Positions 1 to 9,445 of a DNA stretch of 64,000 nt are shown here, in pieces. Within the stretch, counting starts at the first letter, position 1; every line of letters begins with the position of its first letter. Made by a program: the position numbers and the translations under genes. Source of the stretch: Evansella tamaricis (GTDB lineage Bacteria > Bacillota > Bacilli > Bacillales > Salisediminibacteriaceae); contig NZ_JAHQCS010000184.1 in NCBI RefSeq assembly GCF_019042215.1, positions 36,099-100,098 on the forward strand, in the 5' to 3' direction. The notes under the pieces were generated by a model. The model was given only the letters and a program-made list of their open reading frames with translations. It was not told the DNA's origin and searched no databases.

Positions 1-437
1 ATAATTCCATTGGCTGTTGAACGCTTCTCGGTAGGAGTGTGATCAGGCATTAAGGCGATAACAGGAGCCCTATATATCGTCATAGCAAGAAGAAAAATAA
101 TATCCACTATAAGGAGTAACCATAACGCTACAGATGCACCAAAAGGAATTAAAATAAAGAATATGGCAGCGAGGGGCATCCCTACAACAATAAAAGGTAA
201 TCTGTTTCCTATCTTAGTATCCACCTTATCGGACCAGGCCCCAATAATAGGGATGAGAACAACGGCAAGTAAATTATCCAACCCCATTATTGCTCCGCGG
301 ATAGCACGGCTTTCTATAAAGTCCCCAAGAATCAATGGCATATAGGCATTGTAAAAAGTCCAAATAAGTGTCAATGCGAAGAAACCGCTTCCAATTACAA
401 ATATTTTCCCATAGGAAAAAGGTTTATCATGTTCCAT
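1..437 (-). CDS. MFS transporter, N-terminal part (runs off the window)
   Basis: Reading the minus strand from the ATG at 437, behind the Shine-Dalgarno GGAGGGG, gives an open frame of 145 codons to the window edge. It starts MEHDKPFSYGKIFVIGSGFF and shows about four hydrophobic segments. The loop GAWSDKVDTKIGNRLPFIVV fits the cytoplasmic loop 2-3 signature of major facilitator carriers, G-x-x-x-D-(R/K)-x-G-R-(R/K). The run ILGDFIESRAIRGAIMGLDN resembles SLC45/GPH-type sugar carriers. The substrate cannot be told. It lies 15 bp downstream of the phosphodiesterase gene on the same strand, so the two are probably co-transcribed. The C-terminal two thirds are outside the window. Confidence 0.8.
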   Translation of the reverse strand, partial: MEHDKPFSYGKIFVIGSGFFALTLIWTFYNAYMPLILGDFIESRAIRGAIMGLDNLLAVVLIPIIGAWSDKVDTKIGNRLPFIVVGMPLAAIFFILIPFGASVALWLLLIVDIIFLLAMTIYRAPVIALMPDHTPTEKRSTANGI

Positions 438-452
438 GTCTTCCCCTCCAAA

Positions 453-1193
453 TTACTTTGTATTTGCTGCTTTATTTCTAATATGAACTGCTTTTTCTGG
501 CCAGTCAGTAATTATTGCAGGACATCCAGCTTTTATTAAATTTTCCATATGATTATCGTCATTAACTGTAAACGGTCTAACAGGCATTTCTGCTTGTGCA
601 GCACCAATTAATAGTTCAGGGACAGCAACAGGTAAAAAACAATGTAATCCCTTTGCCCCAATGCTTTTAGCATACTTCCAAGGCTCATAAATTCCTTCCA
701 TAAATAGGATTGCTGTTTCCACCTCAGGATCAAGTTGATGCATTTCCACAAGGCTATAATGATTAAAGGAGGATATAATAACACGATCCTTCATCTCGTA
801 TTTATTAATAAGGTCCAAAATGATTTTTTCGAGATTAGAATAACGTACTACACCATTTTTAAGTTCGATATTAAGAAGTAAACGGGTAGGCTTTACCCAG
901 TCTAAAACTTGGTCAAGGGTAGGGATGCTAGCTTTATTGAAAGATGAATCAAACCAAGTTCCAGCATCGAGCTTAGAGATTTCCTCGTAAGTGAGGTCTT
1001 TAATCCATCCTTCCCCATCTGTTGTGCGGTTTACCGTTTCATCATGAATGATAACAGGCACATTATCACTTGTTAGTTGTACATCCAACTCAATACCATC
1101 TGCACCTGCTTTTAATGCAGCTTCAAATGATGCCATTGTATTCTCGGGGTGGGTTCCCGCAGCTCCCCGATGGGCAAAAATAAGTGTATCCAA
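453..1193 (-). CDS. Glycerophosphodiester phosphodiesterase (GDPD family, UgpQ/YhdW type)
   Basis: Cytoplasmic GDPD enzymes hydrolyse glycerophosphodiesters to glycerol 3-phosphate and an alcohol. The catalytic elements are visible: AHRGAAGTHPENT near the N-terminus (His-Arg plus the Glu of PEN), then GADGIELDVQLTSD with the metal-binding E and D, and VIIHDETVNRTTDG with the catalytic His. The end, AGCPAIITDWPE, is the usual closing strand of the TIM barrel. I place the start at the TTG at 1193 (MDTLIFAHRG), because GAGGTGA lies 7 bp upstream. Longer upstream reading has no ribosome site and would add a non-homologous tail. Length 246 residues is typical. No signal peptide, so it is probably an intracellular salvage enzyme working with the neighbouring carrier. 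Confidence 0.9.
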   Translation of the reverse strand: MDTLIFAHRGAAGTHPENTMASFEAALKAGADGIELDVQLTSDNVPVIIHDETVNRTTDGEGWIKDLTYEEISKLDAGTWFDSSFNKASIPTLDQVLDWVKPTRLLLNIELKNGVVRYSNLEKIILDLINKYEMKDRVIISSFNHYSLVEMHQLDPEVETAILFMEGIYEPWKYAKSIGAKGLHCFLPVAVPELLIGAAQAEMPVRPFTVNDDNHMENLIKAGCPAIITDWPEKAVHIRNKAANTK

Positions 1194-1454
1194 TAAAATC
1201 ACCTCATTGTTTTGATTATTATTAAATTCGAGTAAAAGCTTGGATATCCTTTGCATCGACAAAAATTTACATAAAGTTTACATTTCCTATCTATTTCTTA
1301 ATAAGTATTTTATCTGGCAGTACTAATAGAGCAGAAAAAGGCCATCCTTCATGGAAGGAGCGTCAAAAAGAATCCTTTAATACCCCTTAGTCTTTGCTTT
1401 CTTTAGGAGTTATTATAATATAGGTAGGCTTTACAAATGAAGAGTCGTTAATCC

Positions 1455-1510
1455 ATGACATATTAAGAACTATAAGTTATAATTGGTTTATTATACCCCA
1501 TAATGGTATA
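1455..1510 (+). promoter_or_regulatory. copA promoter with overlapping palindromic operator (CsoR-like)
   Basis: A sigma-A promoter can be read as ATGACA (1455-1460), 17 bp, TATAAT (1478-1483). Immediately after the expected start point lies TATACCCCATAATGGTATA (1492-1510), an inverted repeat with 6-bp arms TATACC/GGTATA. B. subtilis CsoR represses copZA from a pseudo-palindrome of the TACCCTACGGGGTA type, so this is a plausible copper-sensing operator. No csoR or cueR gene is in the window. Confidence 0.6.
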
Positions 1511-1601
1511 TTGAAAAATATAACTTATTTCCTTGTTTTACAAAGGTATATGTGTAGCTGGAAAAGGATACCCTTGTTATTTTGAATCAGGAGGGATAAA
1601 C

Positions 1602-4067
1602 ATGGAATTAAAGAAAGAGACATTTGCCATAAAAGGTATGACCTGTGCATCCTGTGTGATGCGGGTAGAAAAAGTTGTCCAAAAACTAGATGGTGTTAAC
1701 ACAGTCAGTGTAAACTTGGCAACAAATCAAGCGCAAGTTCAGTTTAACCCAGATTCAGTGGAACCTGCTGATATTGTAGAAAGGATCAATAAAATAGGAT
1801 TTGAAGCAACATTAAAGAAAGATCCTAATCAAGTTAAATATTTGTATTCCGTCAAGGGAATGACTTGTGCATCGTGTGTTAATCGAGTGGAAAAAATTAT
1901 AAAAAAGATAGATGGTGTGGAACACGCGACGGTGAATCTGGCGTCTAATCAGGCCCAAGTGGAAGTTAATGATTCTTCCTTTAATCCTCAATCTATCGTT
2001 GAACGTGTTACAAAGTTAGGATATGAAACCTCTCTTCTGGAGGATTCTAATCCAGAATCAGATGATGATGAACAGGAGATGGAAATCACCAAGTTAAAAA
2101 GGGATTTCACATATGGGGCTATTGTAACAACTATCGTGCTTATTGGAAGTATTCCCCATATGATGCATGGATGGGGAACGTGGGTTCCAAGCTTGTTATC
2201 CAGCCCATTATTTTTGTTACTATTAACCACGTATGTCCAATTGGTTCCAGGGTGGAGATTTTATAAAAACAGTTATAAAATCTTAAAAAATAAATCAGCG
2301 GATATGAATGTCTTAGTTGCCATGGGGACAACGTCAGCATGGCTTTATAGTGGAGCCATAACCATCTTCCCTAATACATTGACAGGAATGGGATTTCCGT
2401 ATCAATTGTACTATGATGTCACGACAGTTATTACCACTCTAATACTTTTAGGCAGATATTTCGAGGCAAAGGCGAAAGGTAAGAGTTCGAATGCGATAAA
2501 AAAATTAATGAATCTGCAGGCAAAGACAGCTCGGGTTTATCGTAATGGTTATGAAATGGATATACCTATTACGCAAGTAATCCGTGGAGATGAGATTATT
2601 GTTAAACCGGGGGAAAGAATACCTGTAGATGGTATCGTTATTAAAGGGATGTCTTCTGTGGACGAGTCGATGCTCACAGGTGAATCTATCCCAGTGGAAA
2701 AAACAGTAGATGATGAAGTTATCGGGGCTACGATGAACAAATCTGGAAGTTTCCGATTTCGTGCAACGAAAGTGGGGAAAGAAACTGCCCTAGCTCAGAT
2801 CATACGTCTAGTTAATGAAGCTCAAGGGTCCAAAGCTCCTATCCAACGGATTGTTGACGTAATATCAGCTTATTTCGTTCCTGCTGTTGTGATTATTGCT
2901 ACATTGTCGGCTGTTATATGGTACTTTCTTGGTCCAGAACCTCCAATTATTTTTGCTCTTACGACATTCATTGCAGTACTAATTATTGCTTGTCCATGTG
3001 CACTTGGCCTTGCAACCCCAACTGCAATTATGGTAGGGACGGAAAAGGGTGCGGAAAATGGAGTTCTGATTAAAGATGCATCCAGTTTAGAAAAGGCTCA
3101 TAAAATAACAACCATAGTTCTTGATAAAACAGGTACAATTACAGAAGGGAAGCCGAAACTGACAGATATTATCCAGACAGCATCTCTTTCGGAAAATGAA
3201 ATACTGCGGATAGCAGCTTCTGTTGAAACTTCATCAGAACATCCATTGGGAGATGCGATTGTTCAAGGGGCAAGGGAAAGGAAAATTAGCCTTAGTGAAC
3301 CTGAGACGTTTAACTCTATAACGGGACACGGTATTGAAGCGACAGTGGATGGGAAAGAAGTATTGATTGGTAATATAAAACTCATGAAGGAACGAAAAAT
3401 AGAGACATCGACGATTAGGAAAGAGGCAGACAGATTAGCGAATCAAGGGAAAACTCCCATGTTTATTGCTGTGAACAGGGAATGTGCAGGAATTATTGGT
3501 GTTGCAGATACAGTGAAAAAGGACTCCATTCGTGCGATCCAAGAAATGAAAAAGATGGGCCTCGAAGTGGTAATGATTACGGGTGACCACTTTAAAACGG
3601 CAGAAGCGATTGCACATGAAACGGGAGTTGACCGTTTTATTGCAGAAGTTTTACCTGAAGACAAAGCAGAGGAAGTAAAAAATCTTCAAGAAGAAGGAAA
3701 AGTTGTGGCCATGGTTGGAGACGGAATAAACGATGCTCCAGCGCTTGCACAGGCAGACGTGGGAATTGCAATCGGTACAGGAACAGATGTGGCTATGGAA
3801 ACGGCAAATATTACGTTAATGCGTGGAGATATCATGAGCGTTGTGACAGCTTTACGCCTTTCCAAAGCTACGATGAAGATGATTTGGCAAAACCTTGGTT
3901 GGGCATTCGGATATAATATTGTTTTAATTCCCGTCGCAGCAGGGATGCTATATCCAGCATTCGGAATTCTGTTAAATCCAATGCTTGCAGGTGCTGCAAT
4001 GGCTTTCAGCTCTGTCTCCGTTGTGTTAAACACACTAAGATTACGAAAGTTTAAGAGGGTAAATTAA
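1602..4067 (+). CDS. copA: Copper-exporting P1B-type ATPase CopA
   Basis: This inner-membrane pump exports Cu(I) using ATP. From the ATG at 1602, behind GGAGGGATAAAC, the product is 821 residues. Two heavy-metal-associated domains come first, each with GMTCASC (Cys15/Cys18 and Cys89/Cys92). An acidic linker ([10 protein letters not shown]) follows, then eight hydrophobic segments. The membrane metal site is [13 protein letters not shown], the actuator motif MLTGES, the phosphorylation motif DKTGT and the hinge [16 protein letters not shown] carries the nucleotide-binding HP pair. In B. subtilis copA follows copZ and csoR; neither is next to it here, so copper chaperone and sensor must be elsewhere. 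A strong hairpin follows the stop. Earlier in-frame starts lack a ribosome site. Confidence 0.97.
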   Translation: MELKKETFAIKGMTCASCVMRVEKVVQKLDGVNTVSVNLATNQAQVQFNPDSVEPADIVERINKIGFEATLKKDPNQVKYLYSVKGMTCASCVNRVEKIIKKIDGVEHATVNLASNQAQVEVNDSSFNPQSIVERVTKLGYETSLLEDSNPESDDDEQEMEITKLKRDFTYGAIVTTIVLIGSIPHMMHGWGTWVPSLLSSPLFLLLLTTYVQLVPGWRFYKNSYKILKNKSADMNVLVAMGTTSAWLYSGAITIFPNTLTGMGFPYQLYYDVTTVITTLILLGRYFEAKAKGKSSNAIKKLMNLQAKTARVYRNGYEMDIPITQVIRGDEIIVKPGERIPVDGIVIKGMSSVDESMLTGESIPVEKTVDDEVIGATMNKSGSFRFRATKVGKETALAQIIRLVNEAQGSKAPIQRIVDVISAYFVPAVVIIATLSAVIWYFLGPEPPIIFALTTFIAVLIIACPCALGLATPTAIMVGTEKGAENGVLIKDASSLEKAHKITTIVLDKTGTITEGKPKLTDIIQTASLSENEILRIAASVETSSEHPLGDAIVQGARERKISLSEPETFNSITGHGIEATVDGKEVLIGNIKLMKERKIETSTIRKEADRLANQGKTPMFIAVNRECAGIIGVADTVKKDSIRAIQEMKKMGLEVVMITGDHFKTAEAIAHETGVDRFIAEVLPEDKAEEVKNLQEEGKVVAMVGDGINDAPALAQADVGIAIGTGTDVAMETANITLMRGDIMSVVTALRLSKATMKMIWQNLGWAFGYNIVLIPVAAGMLYPAFGILLNPMLAGAAMAFSSVSVVLNTLRLRKFKRVN

Positions 4068-4072
4068 CATAG

Positions 4073-4108
4073 CCAAAACAGCGAAGGTTCTGAGCTTCGC
4101 TGTTTTGG
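4073..4108 (+). terminator. Hairpin terminator after copA
   Basis: A perfect 14-bp stem (CCAAAACAGCGAAG and its complement) with an 8-nt loop starts 5 bp past the copA stop. It is followed by a modest T-rich stretch and could work for both strands. Confidence 0.75.
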
Positions 4109-4260
4109 TTTACAATAACACCTGTCACAGAAATGTAAGGGACCATGCTCCATACAATTTTTAACCCAAACAATTTTGTGACAAGCTTAAAAGTTTGATA
4201 GAATGATAGATAGAATAGTATTATCTTAGAAATTGTAAACGAAAGGGAGAGTTTCTGCTA

Positions 4261-5058
4261 ATGTTACACTACAGACACTACATCATAGATCCTGTAAAAC
4301 CTTGGGTAACATTCATCCATGGTGCAGGGGGAAATTCTGCAACATGGTTTAAACAAATCAAGGAATATAAAAAACACTTTAATTTATTGTTAGTGGATTT
4401 GAGGGGACATGGGAAATCAAAAAATATCACATGGGAAAAAGGTGATTCATTTGTCGAAGTTGCAGACGAAGTAGTGAAAGTACTTAATCACCTAAAGATT
4501 AAATCATCCCATTTCGTTGGAATTTCATTAGGGACGATCGTCATTCAAACCATAGCCCAAAAACATAGGTTGCGGATAAATTCCATGATCTTAGGTGGAG
4601 CAGTAATAGACTTAAACGCAAGGACGAAGTTGTTAATTTTTCTTGGTAACTTAAGTAAATATATACTTCCGTATATGTGGTTATACCGACTGTTCGCATG
4701 GATTATTATGCCAAAAAAAAACCATCTTGAATCTCGAAATTCCTTTGTACTTCAGGCAAAAAAGATGTGCCAAAAGGAATTTGTCCGCTGGTTTCAATTA
4801 ACAAAATCTATCAACCCTTTATTAAAACGGCTTCAGCATGATTTTTATAGTATACCTACCTTATTTGTGATGGGAGAGGAAGATTATTTGTTCTTGCCAG
4901 CAGTGGAAGATCTGGTGGAACAGCAAAATATAAACTCCTTATCTTTAGAATGTATTGAAAATTCAGGTCATGTTTGCAATATTGACCAACCGGAACAATT
5001 TAACAAAACAACGATTCAGTTTATTCATTCCATTCACGAATTAAATCCTGCTGGATAA
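4261..5058 (+). CDS. Alpha/beta hydrolase of unknown substrate
   Basis: The 265-residue product has the alpha/beta-hydrolase fold marks: the oxyanion strand TFIHGAGGNSATW near residue 18, DLRGHGKS, the nucleophile elbow VGISLG (GxSxG) near residue 88, an acid in VMGEEDYLF and the catalytic His in ENSGHVCNIDQPEQF near the C-terminus. There is no signal peptide, so it acts in the cytoplasm. A helical cap lies between about residues 120 and 200. It stands alone, with its own ribosome site (AAAGGGAGA) and a strong terminator. Relatives include esterases, MenH-like enzymes and haloperoxidase-like proteins; the sequence does not decide between them. Confidence 0.85.
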   Translation: MLHYRHYIIDPVKPWVTFIHGAGGNSATWFKQIKEYKKHFNLLLVDLRGHGKSKNITWEKGDSFVEVADEVVKVLNHLKIKSSHFVGISLGTIVIQTIAQKHRLRINSMILGGAVIDLNARTKLLIFLGNLSKYILPYMWLYRLFAWIIMPKKNHLESRNSFVLQAKKMCQKEFVRWFQLTKSINPLLKRLQHDFYSIPTLFVMGEEDYLFLPAVEDLVEQQNINSLSLECIENSGHVCNIDQPEQFNKTTIQFIHSIHELNPAG

Positions 5059-5067
5059 AAGATCGTT

Positions 5068-5104
5068 AAAAGGTGCGGAACCCATTCGAGGTTCCGCACC
5101 TTTT
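5068..5104 (+). terminator. Bidirectional terminator between convergent genes
   Basis: AAAAGGTGCGGAACC with its exact complement 7 nt later, flanked by A-run and T-run, separates the hydrolase (+) from the CBS protein (-). Its symmetry suits termination from both sides. Confidence 0.9.
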
Positions 5105-5138
5105 AAGTTTTATTCTCGATCTCACATCTGAAATGGTC

Positions 5139-5594
5139 TTATTCTTTTGCTCTTCTCTTCTGTTCATGGAAATATCCATTTAAATAGGCTAATAGTTTAC
5201 TTCGAGTAATAATTCCTAAGAAAGCCCCGGATTCATCCTCTACACAAATAAAAGGATGATTGATAGAATAGGAAAGGACACGTTCAAGTTTTTCTGAACT
5301 ATTTACTCTGGCAATCTTTGTCGTCATTACGCTCGAAACCAATATTTCTTGAAGGCGTTCCGGTTCAATCCGTTCCAATCCGATAATGGAATCTAAAATT
5401 TGTGCCTTACTAATTAATCCTTGCAATTTGAATCGTGTATCTAATACAGGAATAGAAGTGTATCCAGATTTAACTAATACCAATAATGCATGTTCTATTG
5501 AGTTCTCAGGCTGAACATGTGCAACCTTTTCAATGGGAATTAAAAACGGAGCAATGGATGTTTCTAAAATACCCCAATCGTCTACTTTTTGCAT
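5139..5594 (-). CDS. cbpB: CBS-domain c-di-AMP-binding protein CbpB/DarB (YkuL)
   Basis: Two CBS motifs make up almost all of this 151-residue cytoplasmic protein. The stretch EKVAHVQPENSIEHALLVL is close to B. subtilis YkuL (CbpB/DarB). When free of c-di-AMP, DarB is known to bind the (p)ppGpp synthetase Rel and pyruvate carboxylase. I choose the ATG at 5594 because MQKVDDWGILETSIAPF then matches the length of the B. subtilis N-terminus exactly. The open frame could extend 12 codons further, without a good ribosome site. The gene is divergent from the small gene at 5812, and a catabolite-response element lies between them. Confidence 0.85.
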   Translation of the reverse strand: MQKVDDWGILETSIAPFLIPIEKVAHVQPENSIEHALLVLVKSGYTSIPVLDTRFKLQGLISKAQILDSIIGLERIEPERLQEILVSSVMTTKIARVNSSEKLERVLSYSINHPFICVEDESGAFLGIITRSKLLAYLNGYFHEQKRRAKE

Positions 5595-5708
5595 GTGTAT
5601 GCACACTTTCTTTTTTAGATTTGTTTTCATGATCGAAAACTAAATACGAATAAAAATCAATTTCCCATTACTATGTTAGTGGGTATGGAGAGAAAAGTCA
5701 ATGCCTTA

Positions 5709-5722
5709 TGAAAACGCTTACA
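5709..5722 (+). promoter_or_regulatory. cre site (CcpA operator candidate)
   Basis: TGAAAACGCTTACA fits the catabolite-response consensus TGWAANCGNTNWCA at every fixed position. It overlaps a possible -35 (TTACAA) whose -10 would be TATATA, about 18 bp downstream, reading towards the small gene at 5812. It lies 115 bp upstream of cbpB on the other strand. CcpA repression of the rightward gene is the natural reading. Confidence 0.6.
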
Positions 5723-5811
5723 ATACTTTTTGTGCGAAATGTATATATTTAGTGCTTGTCTATCGTTTATGTTTCTTATTGTCCACCCATACTACAAATG
5801 GGGTGATTAAT

Positions 5812-6060
5812 TTGCACAGTAAACAGACGGTAAAATATATTTGTGAAAAATATCCTTCTGGAAACTGCTATTACTTTAAACAAGAAGTTATTACCTATAA
5901 CTCTTGGGAAGATATTTCATCTCTACAATGGGGGAGAAAACGTCCCATTTCTAAAACAACGTTCGATAAGAGAAAAAAGGAAGGATACAGGACGGTAGAA
6001 GAATTTATCCAGCGTCCCCCCGCAGTAATTATCCCTTTTAAACAGACAATGAAACAATAA
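5812..6060 (+). CDS. Small conserved-looking protein, function unknown
   Basis: An 82-residue protein read from a TTG directly behind GGGGTGATTAA. The upstream extension to 5701 has no ribosome site and crosses the cre element, so I discard it. The product is basic and aromatic, with KYICEKYPSGNCYYFKQEV in the first third and a GYRTVEEFIQR tail. No transmembrane segment, signal peptide or known motif is seen. In B. subtilis a small gene, ykzF, sits beside ykuL; this could be its counterpart, but I base that only on position. The cre site suggests carbon-source control. Confidence 0.6.
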   Translation: MHSKQTVKYICEKYPSGNCYYFKQEVITYNSWEDISSLQWGRKRPISKTTFDKRKKEGYRTVEEFIQRPPAVIIPFKQTMKQ

Positions 6061-6126
6061 ATTATTCGGTTAACGAAGAATTTTTGGTATGATAGAAGGG
6101 ATAAAGTCGATGGGTAGGTGACGTGA

Positions 6127-7746
6127 GTGAAGAAGTGGCAGTCTAGAGAAGGGTTAAAGGAATTAACTATAGCATTAGTGGAATATGGAAGTGTAACGGG
6201 ATCGGAGGAGGAAGTGGGAATCGTGGAATTTGTTGACCATGAACTTCGGTCTCTTCCTTATTTTCAAGATAATGGGGATCATATACAAACCTATCATACC
6301 GAGGATGGAAGGAAATTTGTTACATCACTAGTGAAGAGCACAAAAAATACAGACAAGACTGTAATTGTTTCTGGCCATTTAGATGTGGTAGATGTGGAAG
6401 ATTATGGTGATTGGAAACACTTGGCTTTTCGGCCTCGGGAATTTACTAAACAGATGGAAGAACAATACGATCTACTACCAAAAGCAGTACAGAATGATCT
6501 AAATAGTGGAGAGTGGCTTTTTGGTCGTGGTGTAATGGACATGAAGGCTGGAATTGCCTTGTGTATGAGTCTAGTTGAGGCAGCAGCGTATGGAGAATTT
6601 GATGGAAATATCTTATTCCTTGGTGTTCCTGACGAAGAAGTGAATTCTACAGGAATGAGAGCGGCAGTCCCTGTTTTATTGGAGTTGAAAGAAAAATATC
6701 ATTTGAAATATGAGTTAGTATGGAATACGGAGCCAATGTTTGCAAAGTTTCCTGGAGATGATCATTTATATGTGTATCAAGGTTCTCTAGGAAAAATGCT
6801 CCCTGGGTTCTACTGTATGGGAGAAGAAGCACACGTTGCAGAGCCTTTCTCTGGATTAAACGGAAACTTTATGGCTTCTTATATCACAAGATTAATAGAA
6901 TTGAATCCAGATCTCTCAGAAACGGTAGAGAATGAGAAAACACCACCTCCAAGTAATTTATTACAAAAAGACTTAAAAGTTGATTACTCTGTGCAAATTC
7001 CACACAAAGCTGTGTCTGTTTTTAACTTATTTACTATGAAAAAATCAAGCGAGGAAATTACTAATCAGTTATTACATCTCGCAAAAAAGGCGGCTGAACA
7101 AATAACGATAGAATATAGAGCAAAGGAGGCAGCATTTGTTGATAGTCCAGGGTATTCTGTGAAAGAAAGAAAAATAACAGTTCTCTCTTATCAGGAGCTA
7201 TGGGAATATGCCTTAAAAAAAGTGGGTAATGAGGAATTAAATCGGAGACTTTCACGCGTACTTGCTACTGTCAGTGGTGATGATCGGGAAAAATCTTATC
7301 AAATCGTCAATGAAATTTCGACTATATGTAAAGAGCTGGCTCCTATGATAGTGTTATATTATTCTCCTCCATACTACCCCGCTGTATGCTCGGCAAGTAA
7401 CGAATTAATAAAGGGATTAAGTGAAGAGTTAGAAAAATTGACAAATGAAGTAATGAAGGAAGAGTTAACCGTAATTAAGTACTTTCCTGGTTTGTCTGAT
7501 TTAAGTTATCTCTCCTTGACGGAAGGCACTAGTGGCTTGTCTCCTTTAACTAAGAGTATGCCTTTGTGGGAAATTTCTTATGATATACCATTAGAGGAAA
7601 TAGAAGAACTGAATGTAGCCGTAATGAATTTTGGTCCTGTTGGTAAAGATCCCCATAGATGGACAGAGCGTTTAAATATTTCAAAATCATTTACCGACAT
7701 TCCGAAAATTGTAAAATTAGGGATTCGTTATATCTTTTCAAACTAA
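6127..7746 (+). CDS. M20-family peptidase of the RocB type
   Basis: RocB-like proteins are M20 zinc hydrolases linked to arginine/amino-acid use; their exact reaction is not established. The 539-residue product has the metal sites in order: SGHLDVVDVEDY (His and Asp), FGRGVMDMKAG (bridging Asp) and GVPDEEVNSTGMR (catalytic Glu pair), then WNTEPMF. The middle (residues about 250-420) is a long insert typical of RocB, against about 400 residues for ordinary M20 enzymes. The start is GTG at 6127 after GGTAGGTGA. It is monocistronic and followed by the GAGACTGGGACA hairpin element. B. subtilis YqjN, near proI and yqjQ, is the same kind of protein and may be the closest counterpart. Confidence 0.85.
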   Translation: MKKWQSREGLKELTIALVEYGSVTGSEEEVGIVEFVDHELRSLPYFQDNGDHIQTYHTEDGRKFVTSLVKSTKNTDKTVIVSGHLDVVDVEDYGDWKHLAFRPREFTKQMEEQYDLLPKAVQNDLNSGEWLFGRGVMDMKAGIALCMSLVEAAAYGEFDGNILFLGVPDEEVNSTGMRAAVPVLLELKEKYHLKYELVWNTEPMFAKFPGDDHLYVYQGSLGKMLPGFYCMGEEAHVAEPFSGLNGNFMASYITRLIELNPDLSETVENEKTPPPSNLLQKDLKVDYSVQIPHKAVSVFNLFTMKKSSEEITNQLLHLAKKAAEQITIEYRAKEAAFVDSPGYSVKERKITVLSYQELWEYALKKVGNEELNRRLSRVLATVSGDDREKSYQIVNEISTICKELAPMIVLYYSPPYYPAVCSASNELIKGLSEELEKLTNEVMKEELTVIKYFPGLSDLSYLSLTEGTSGLSPLTKSMPLWEISYDIPLEEIEELNVAVMNFGPVGKDPHRWTERLNISKSFTDIPKIVKLGIRYIFSN

Positions 7747-7761
7747 ACCTTTAAATTAGAG

Positions 7762-7906
7762 GAGACTGGGACACAATGAAAGTGTTTATCTGAGAATGCC
7801 AACTTTATACAACCTTAGCGAAGTATATTTCTGGAATGAATGAGATGTATCAACTTTTACTTCGTTCGGTTTTCTCATTAATTTAAAATATTTTTGTCCC
7901 AGTCTC
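7762..7906 (+). repeat. GAGACTGGGACA inverted-repeat element
   Basis: GAGACTGGGACA (7762-7773) and its exact complement TGTCCCAGTCTC (7895-7906, followed by TTTTT) enclose 121 bp that themselves contain GCGAAGTA/TACTTCGT arms. The element fills the gap between the convergent peptidase and acetyltransferase genes and probably ends transcription of the former. Shorter relatives are at 14111 and 22541. Confidence 0.7.
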
Positions 7907-7915
7907 TTTTTATGA

Positions 7916-8470
7916 TTAAGAATAAAAGTAAGCCATGAATATTTCATCATCGAAATTATTTCCTATTAGAACTTGTTCTCTCTGAACTCCTTCCACAACA
8001 AATCCATATTTTTCATATAATTGTTTTGCGATTTGATTTGATGCAAAAACAGTTAAACAAATTTTGTGAAGTTGATGGATCTTTCCCCATTCGAGGGTGT
8101 AGTCCATAATTTTATTCCCTAACCCCTTTCCTTGTGCTTCCTTACTGAGCCATGTTCGAAATAAACCAGTATGCCGTTTCATGTTTAAGTCACCACGAAT
8201 GCAACGTGCGATACCAACAACATGACCATCTACATCAACTGCTGCATACATATTATCCTTCACTTTCATTTCTTCAATAAACGCTTTCTCTTCCTCCACT
8301 GTTCTTACCTTCTCTTTTTGAATATATTTTCCTTCTTGAATAATACACTCCACATTTGTAATGATATCGAATGCATCTTCTATCTCTGCAGGCCGAAGAG
8401 TGACATTCGTTCCGTCTTTTGCCTTAAAACGCATGATTAATTGATCATTGATTACGTCAATTGCACCCAT
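7916..8470 (-). CDS. GNAT-family N-acetyltransferase
   Basis: A 184-residue acetyl-CoA-dependent transferase. The acceptor is unknown. It contains TLRPAEIEDAFDI at the start of the GNAT fold, the acetyl-CoA loop WLSKEAQGKGLGNKIM (Q/R-x-x-G-x-G/A form) near residue 112 and the C-terminal LTVFASNQIAKQLYEKYGFVVEG. The spacing resembles YhhY-like or RimJ-like amino-group acetyltransferases. The ribosome site AAGGAGGAG lies well placed before the ATG at 8470. It begins 15 bp after the stop of the deacetylase gene upstream on the same strand, so the two form an operon. Confidence 0.9.
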   Translation of the reverse strand: MGAIDVINDQLIMRFKAKDGTNVTLRPAEIEDAFDIITNVECIIQEGKYIQKEKVRTVEEEKAFIEEMKVKDNMYAAVDVDGHVVGIARCIRGDLNMKRHTGLFRTWLSKEAQGKGLGNKIMDYTLEWGKIHQLHKICLTVFASNQIAKQLYEKYGFVVEGVQREQVLIGNNFDDEIFMAYFYS

Positions 8471-8485
8471 TTCCTGATCTCCTCC

Positions 8486-9310
8486 TTAGTCCTTCTCTTG
8501 CCAAAACGTCCCTGGTTTCTCTTCGAGTTTAGTCTCCAGAAGATGTGAAACAGGGACAATGGAGACATTTTTATTTTTAAAATAAGGGAGAGCATCGGTG
8601 ATTCCATGATATGTGTTTAAACCTTTAACTCCTACATGTCCAATAGCTATTGCCTCTCCATAGTTTCGTGCCATATTACAAACATAAACCATCTGTTTAT
8701 AGACATGACTTCTGGAGGAGTGTGTATCATCTAAAAAGGAATCCCGTACTGAATAAGGAATTTCTAACTCCTTTGCGATTTTAGGAATTACTGTTTTTCC
8801 ACTCGTTCCACTGTCTATTACATACAAACCATGGTCTTTAACTACTTCTAAGATGGCACGGATAATTCTTTCATCTTCCACTATTTTTGATCCCATATGG
8901 TTGTTTATCCCCCGGGCATGTGGTACATCTTCAATGGCTTTCTCTACACGTTTTTTAACTTCATCCGTTTCTAAATCTGCTGTTATGGGGAGGGGGCCGA
9001 GCCATGATTTTTTCCCCCTCTTTGGCTCTAATGGGAGATGAATCATCACTTCTAGACCTAACTCATGGGCTTTGTGTGCCTGTTCTGTCGACTCCTCTAA
9101 AAAAGGCATAATAGCCACTGTAATCGGGATGTCAGATTCAAAAAAGTGCTCTACACCTCCTGTATCTCCACCAAAATCATCAATGATAATGGCTACTTTT
9201 CCGTTTTTATTTTCTTCTGGAGATTCTGCAGATGCTGTAATTGGTGTAGTAATAAAGTAAATATTCATGATGGTGAGAAGTAATATAGTATTTCTTAGTG
9301 AATTCCACAT
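8486..9310 (-). CDS. Divergent polysaccharide deacetylase family protein (YibQ type), secreted
   Basis: The 274-residue protein begins with a signal peptide (about residues 1-28, hydrophobic LLLTIMNIYFITTPITASA). The mature part opens with KVAIIIDDFGGDTGG, the two aspartates typical of this NodB-like fold. It continues with ITVAIMPFLEES, EVMIHLPLEPKRG, GINNHMGSKIVED and the ending AIGHVGVKGL. In the family these Asp and His residues build a metal site, but the sugar substrate remains unproven. It probably acts outside the membrane on the cell wall or a surface polymer. AGGAGGAAG precedes the ATG. It is the first gene of a two-gene unit with the acetyltransferase. Confidence 0.88.
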   Translation of the reverse strand: MWNSLRNTILLLTIMNIYFITTPITASAESPEENKNGKVAIIIDDFGGDTGGVEHFFESDIPITVAIMPFLEESTEQAHKAHELGLEVMIHLPLEPKRGKKSWLGPLPITADLETDEVKKRVEKAIEDVPHARGINNHMGSKIVEDERIIRAILEVVKDHGLYVIDSGTSGKTVIPKIAKELEIPYSVRDSFLDDTHSSRSHVYKQMVYVCNMARNYGEAIAIGHVGVKGLNTYHGITDALPYFKNKNVSIVPVSHLLETKLEEKPGTFWQEKD

Positions 9311-9445
9311 GAGAGCTTCCTCCTATATAATGAAAGACAATAGTAGGTTTATCTTGCCCTGAAATGAAAAAAATAAATGGAAACGGGGACAGATGATTTT
9401 TGAAGATATAAAAAAAATCCCCGCTCCAAAGGAGACAGGGAACTT

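Noticed and set aside
1533..1601. N-terminal extension of CopA from 1533
   Set aside because: The extra codons lie over the transcript leader, lack a ribosome site and do not resemble CopA.
3686..4033. Antisense ORF inside copA and similar long antisense frames in other genes
   Set aside because: They mirror well-conserved coding sequence and have no ribosome sites.
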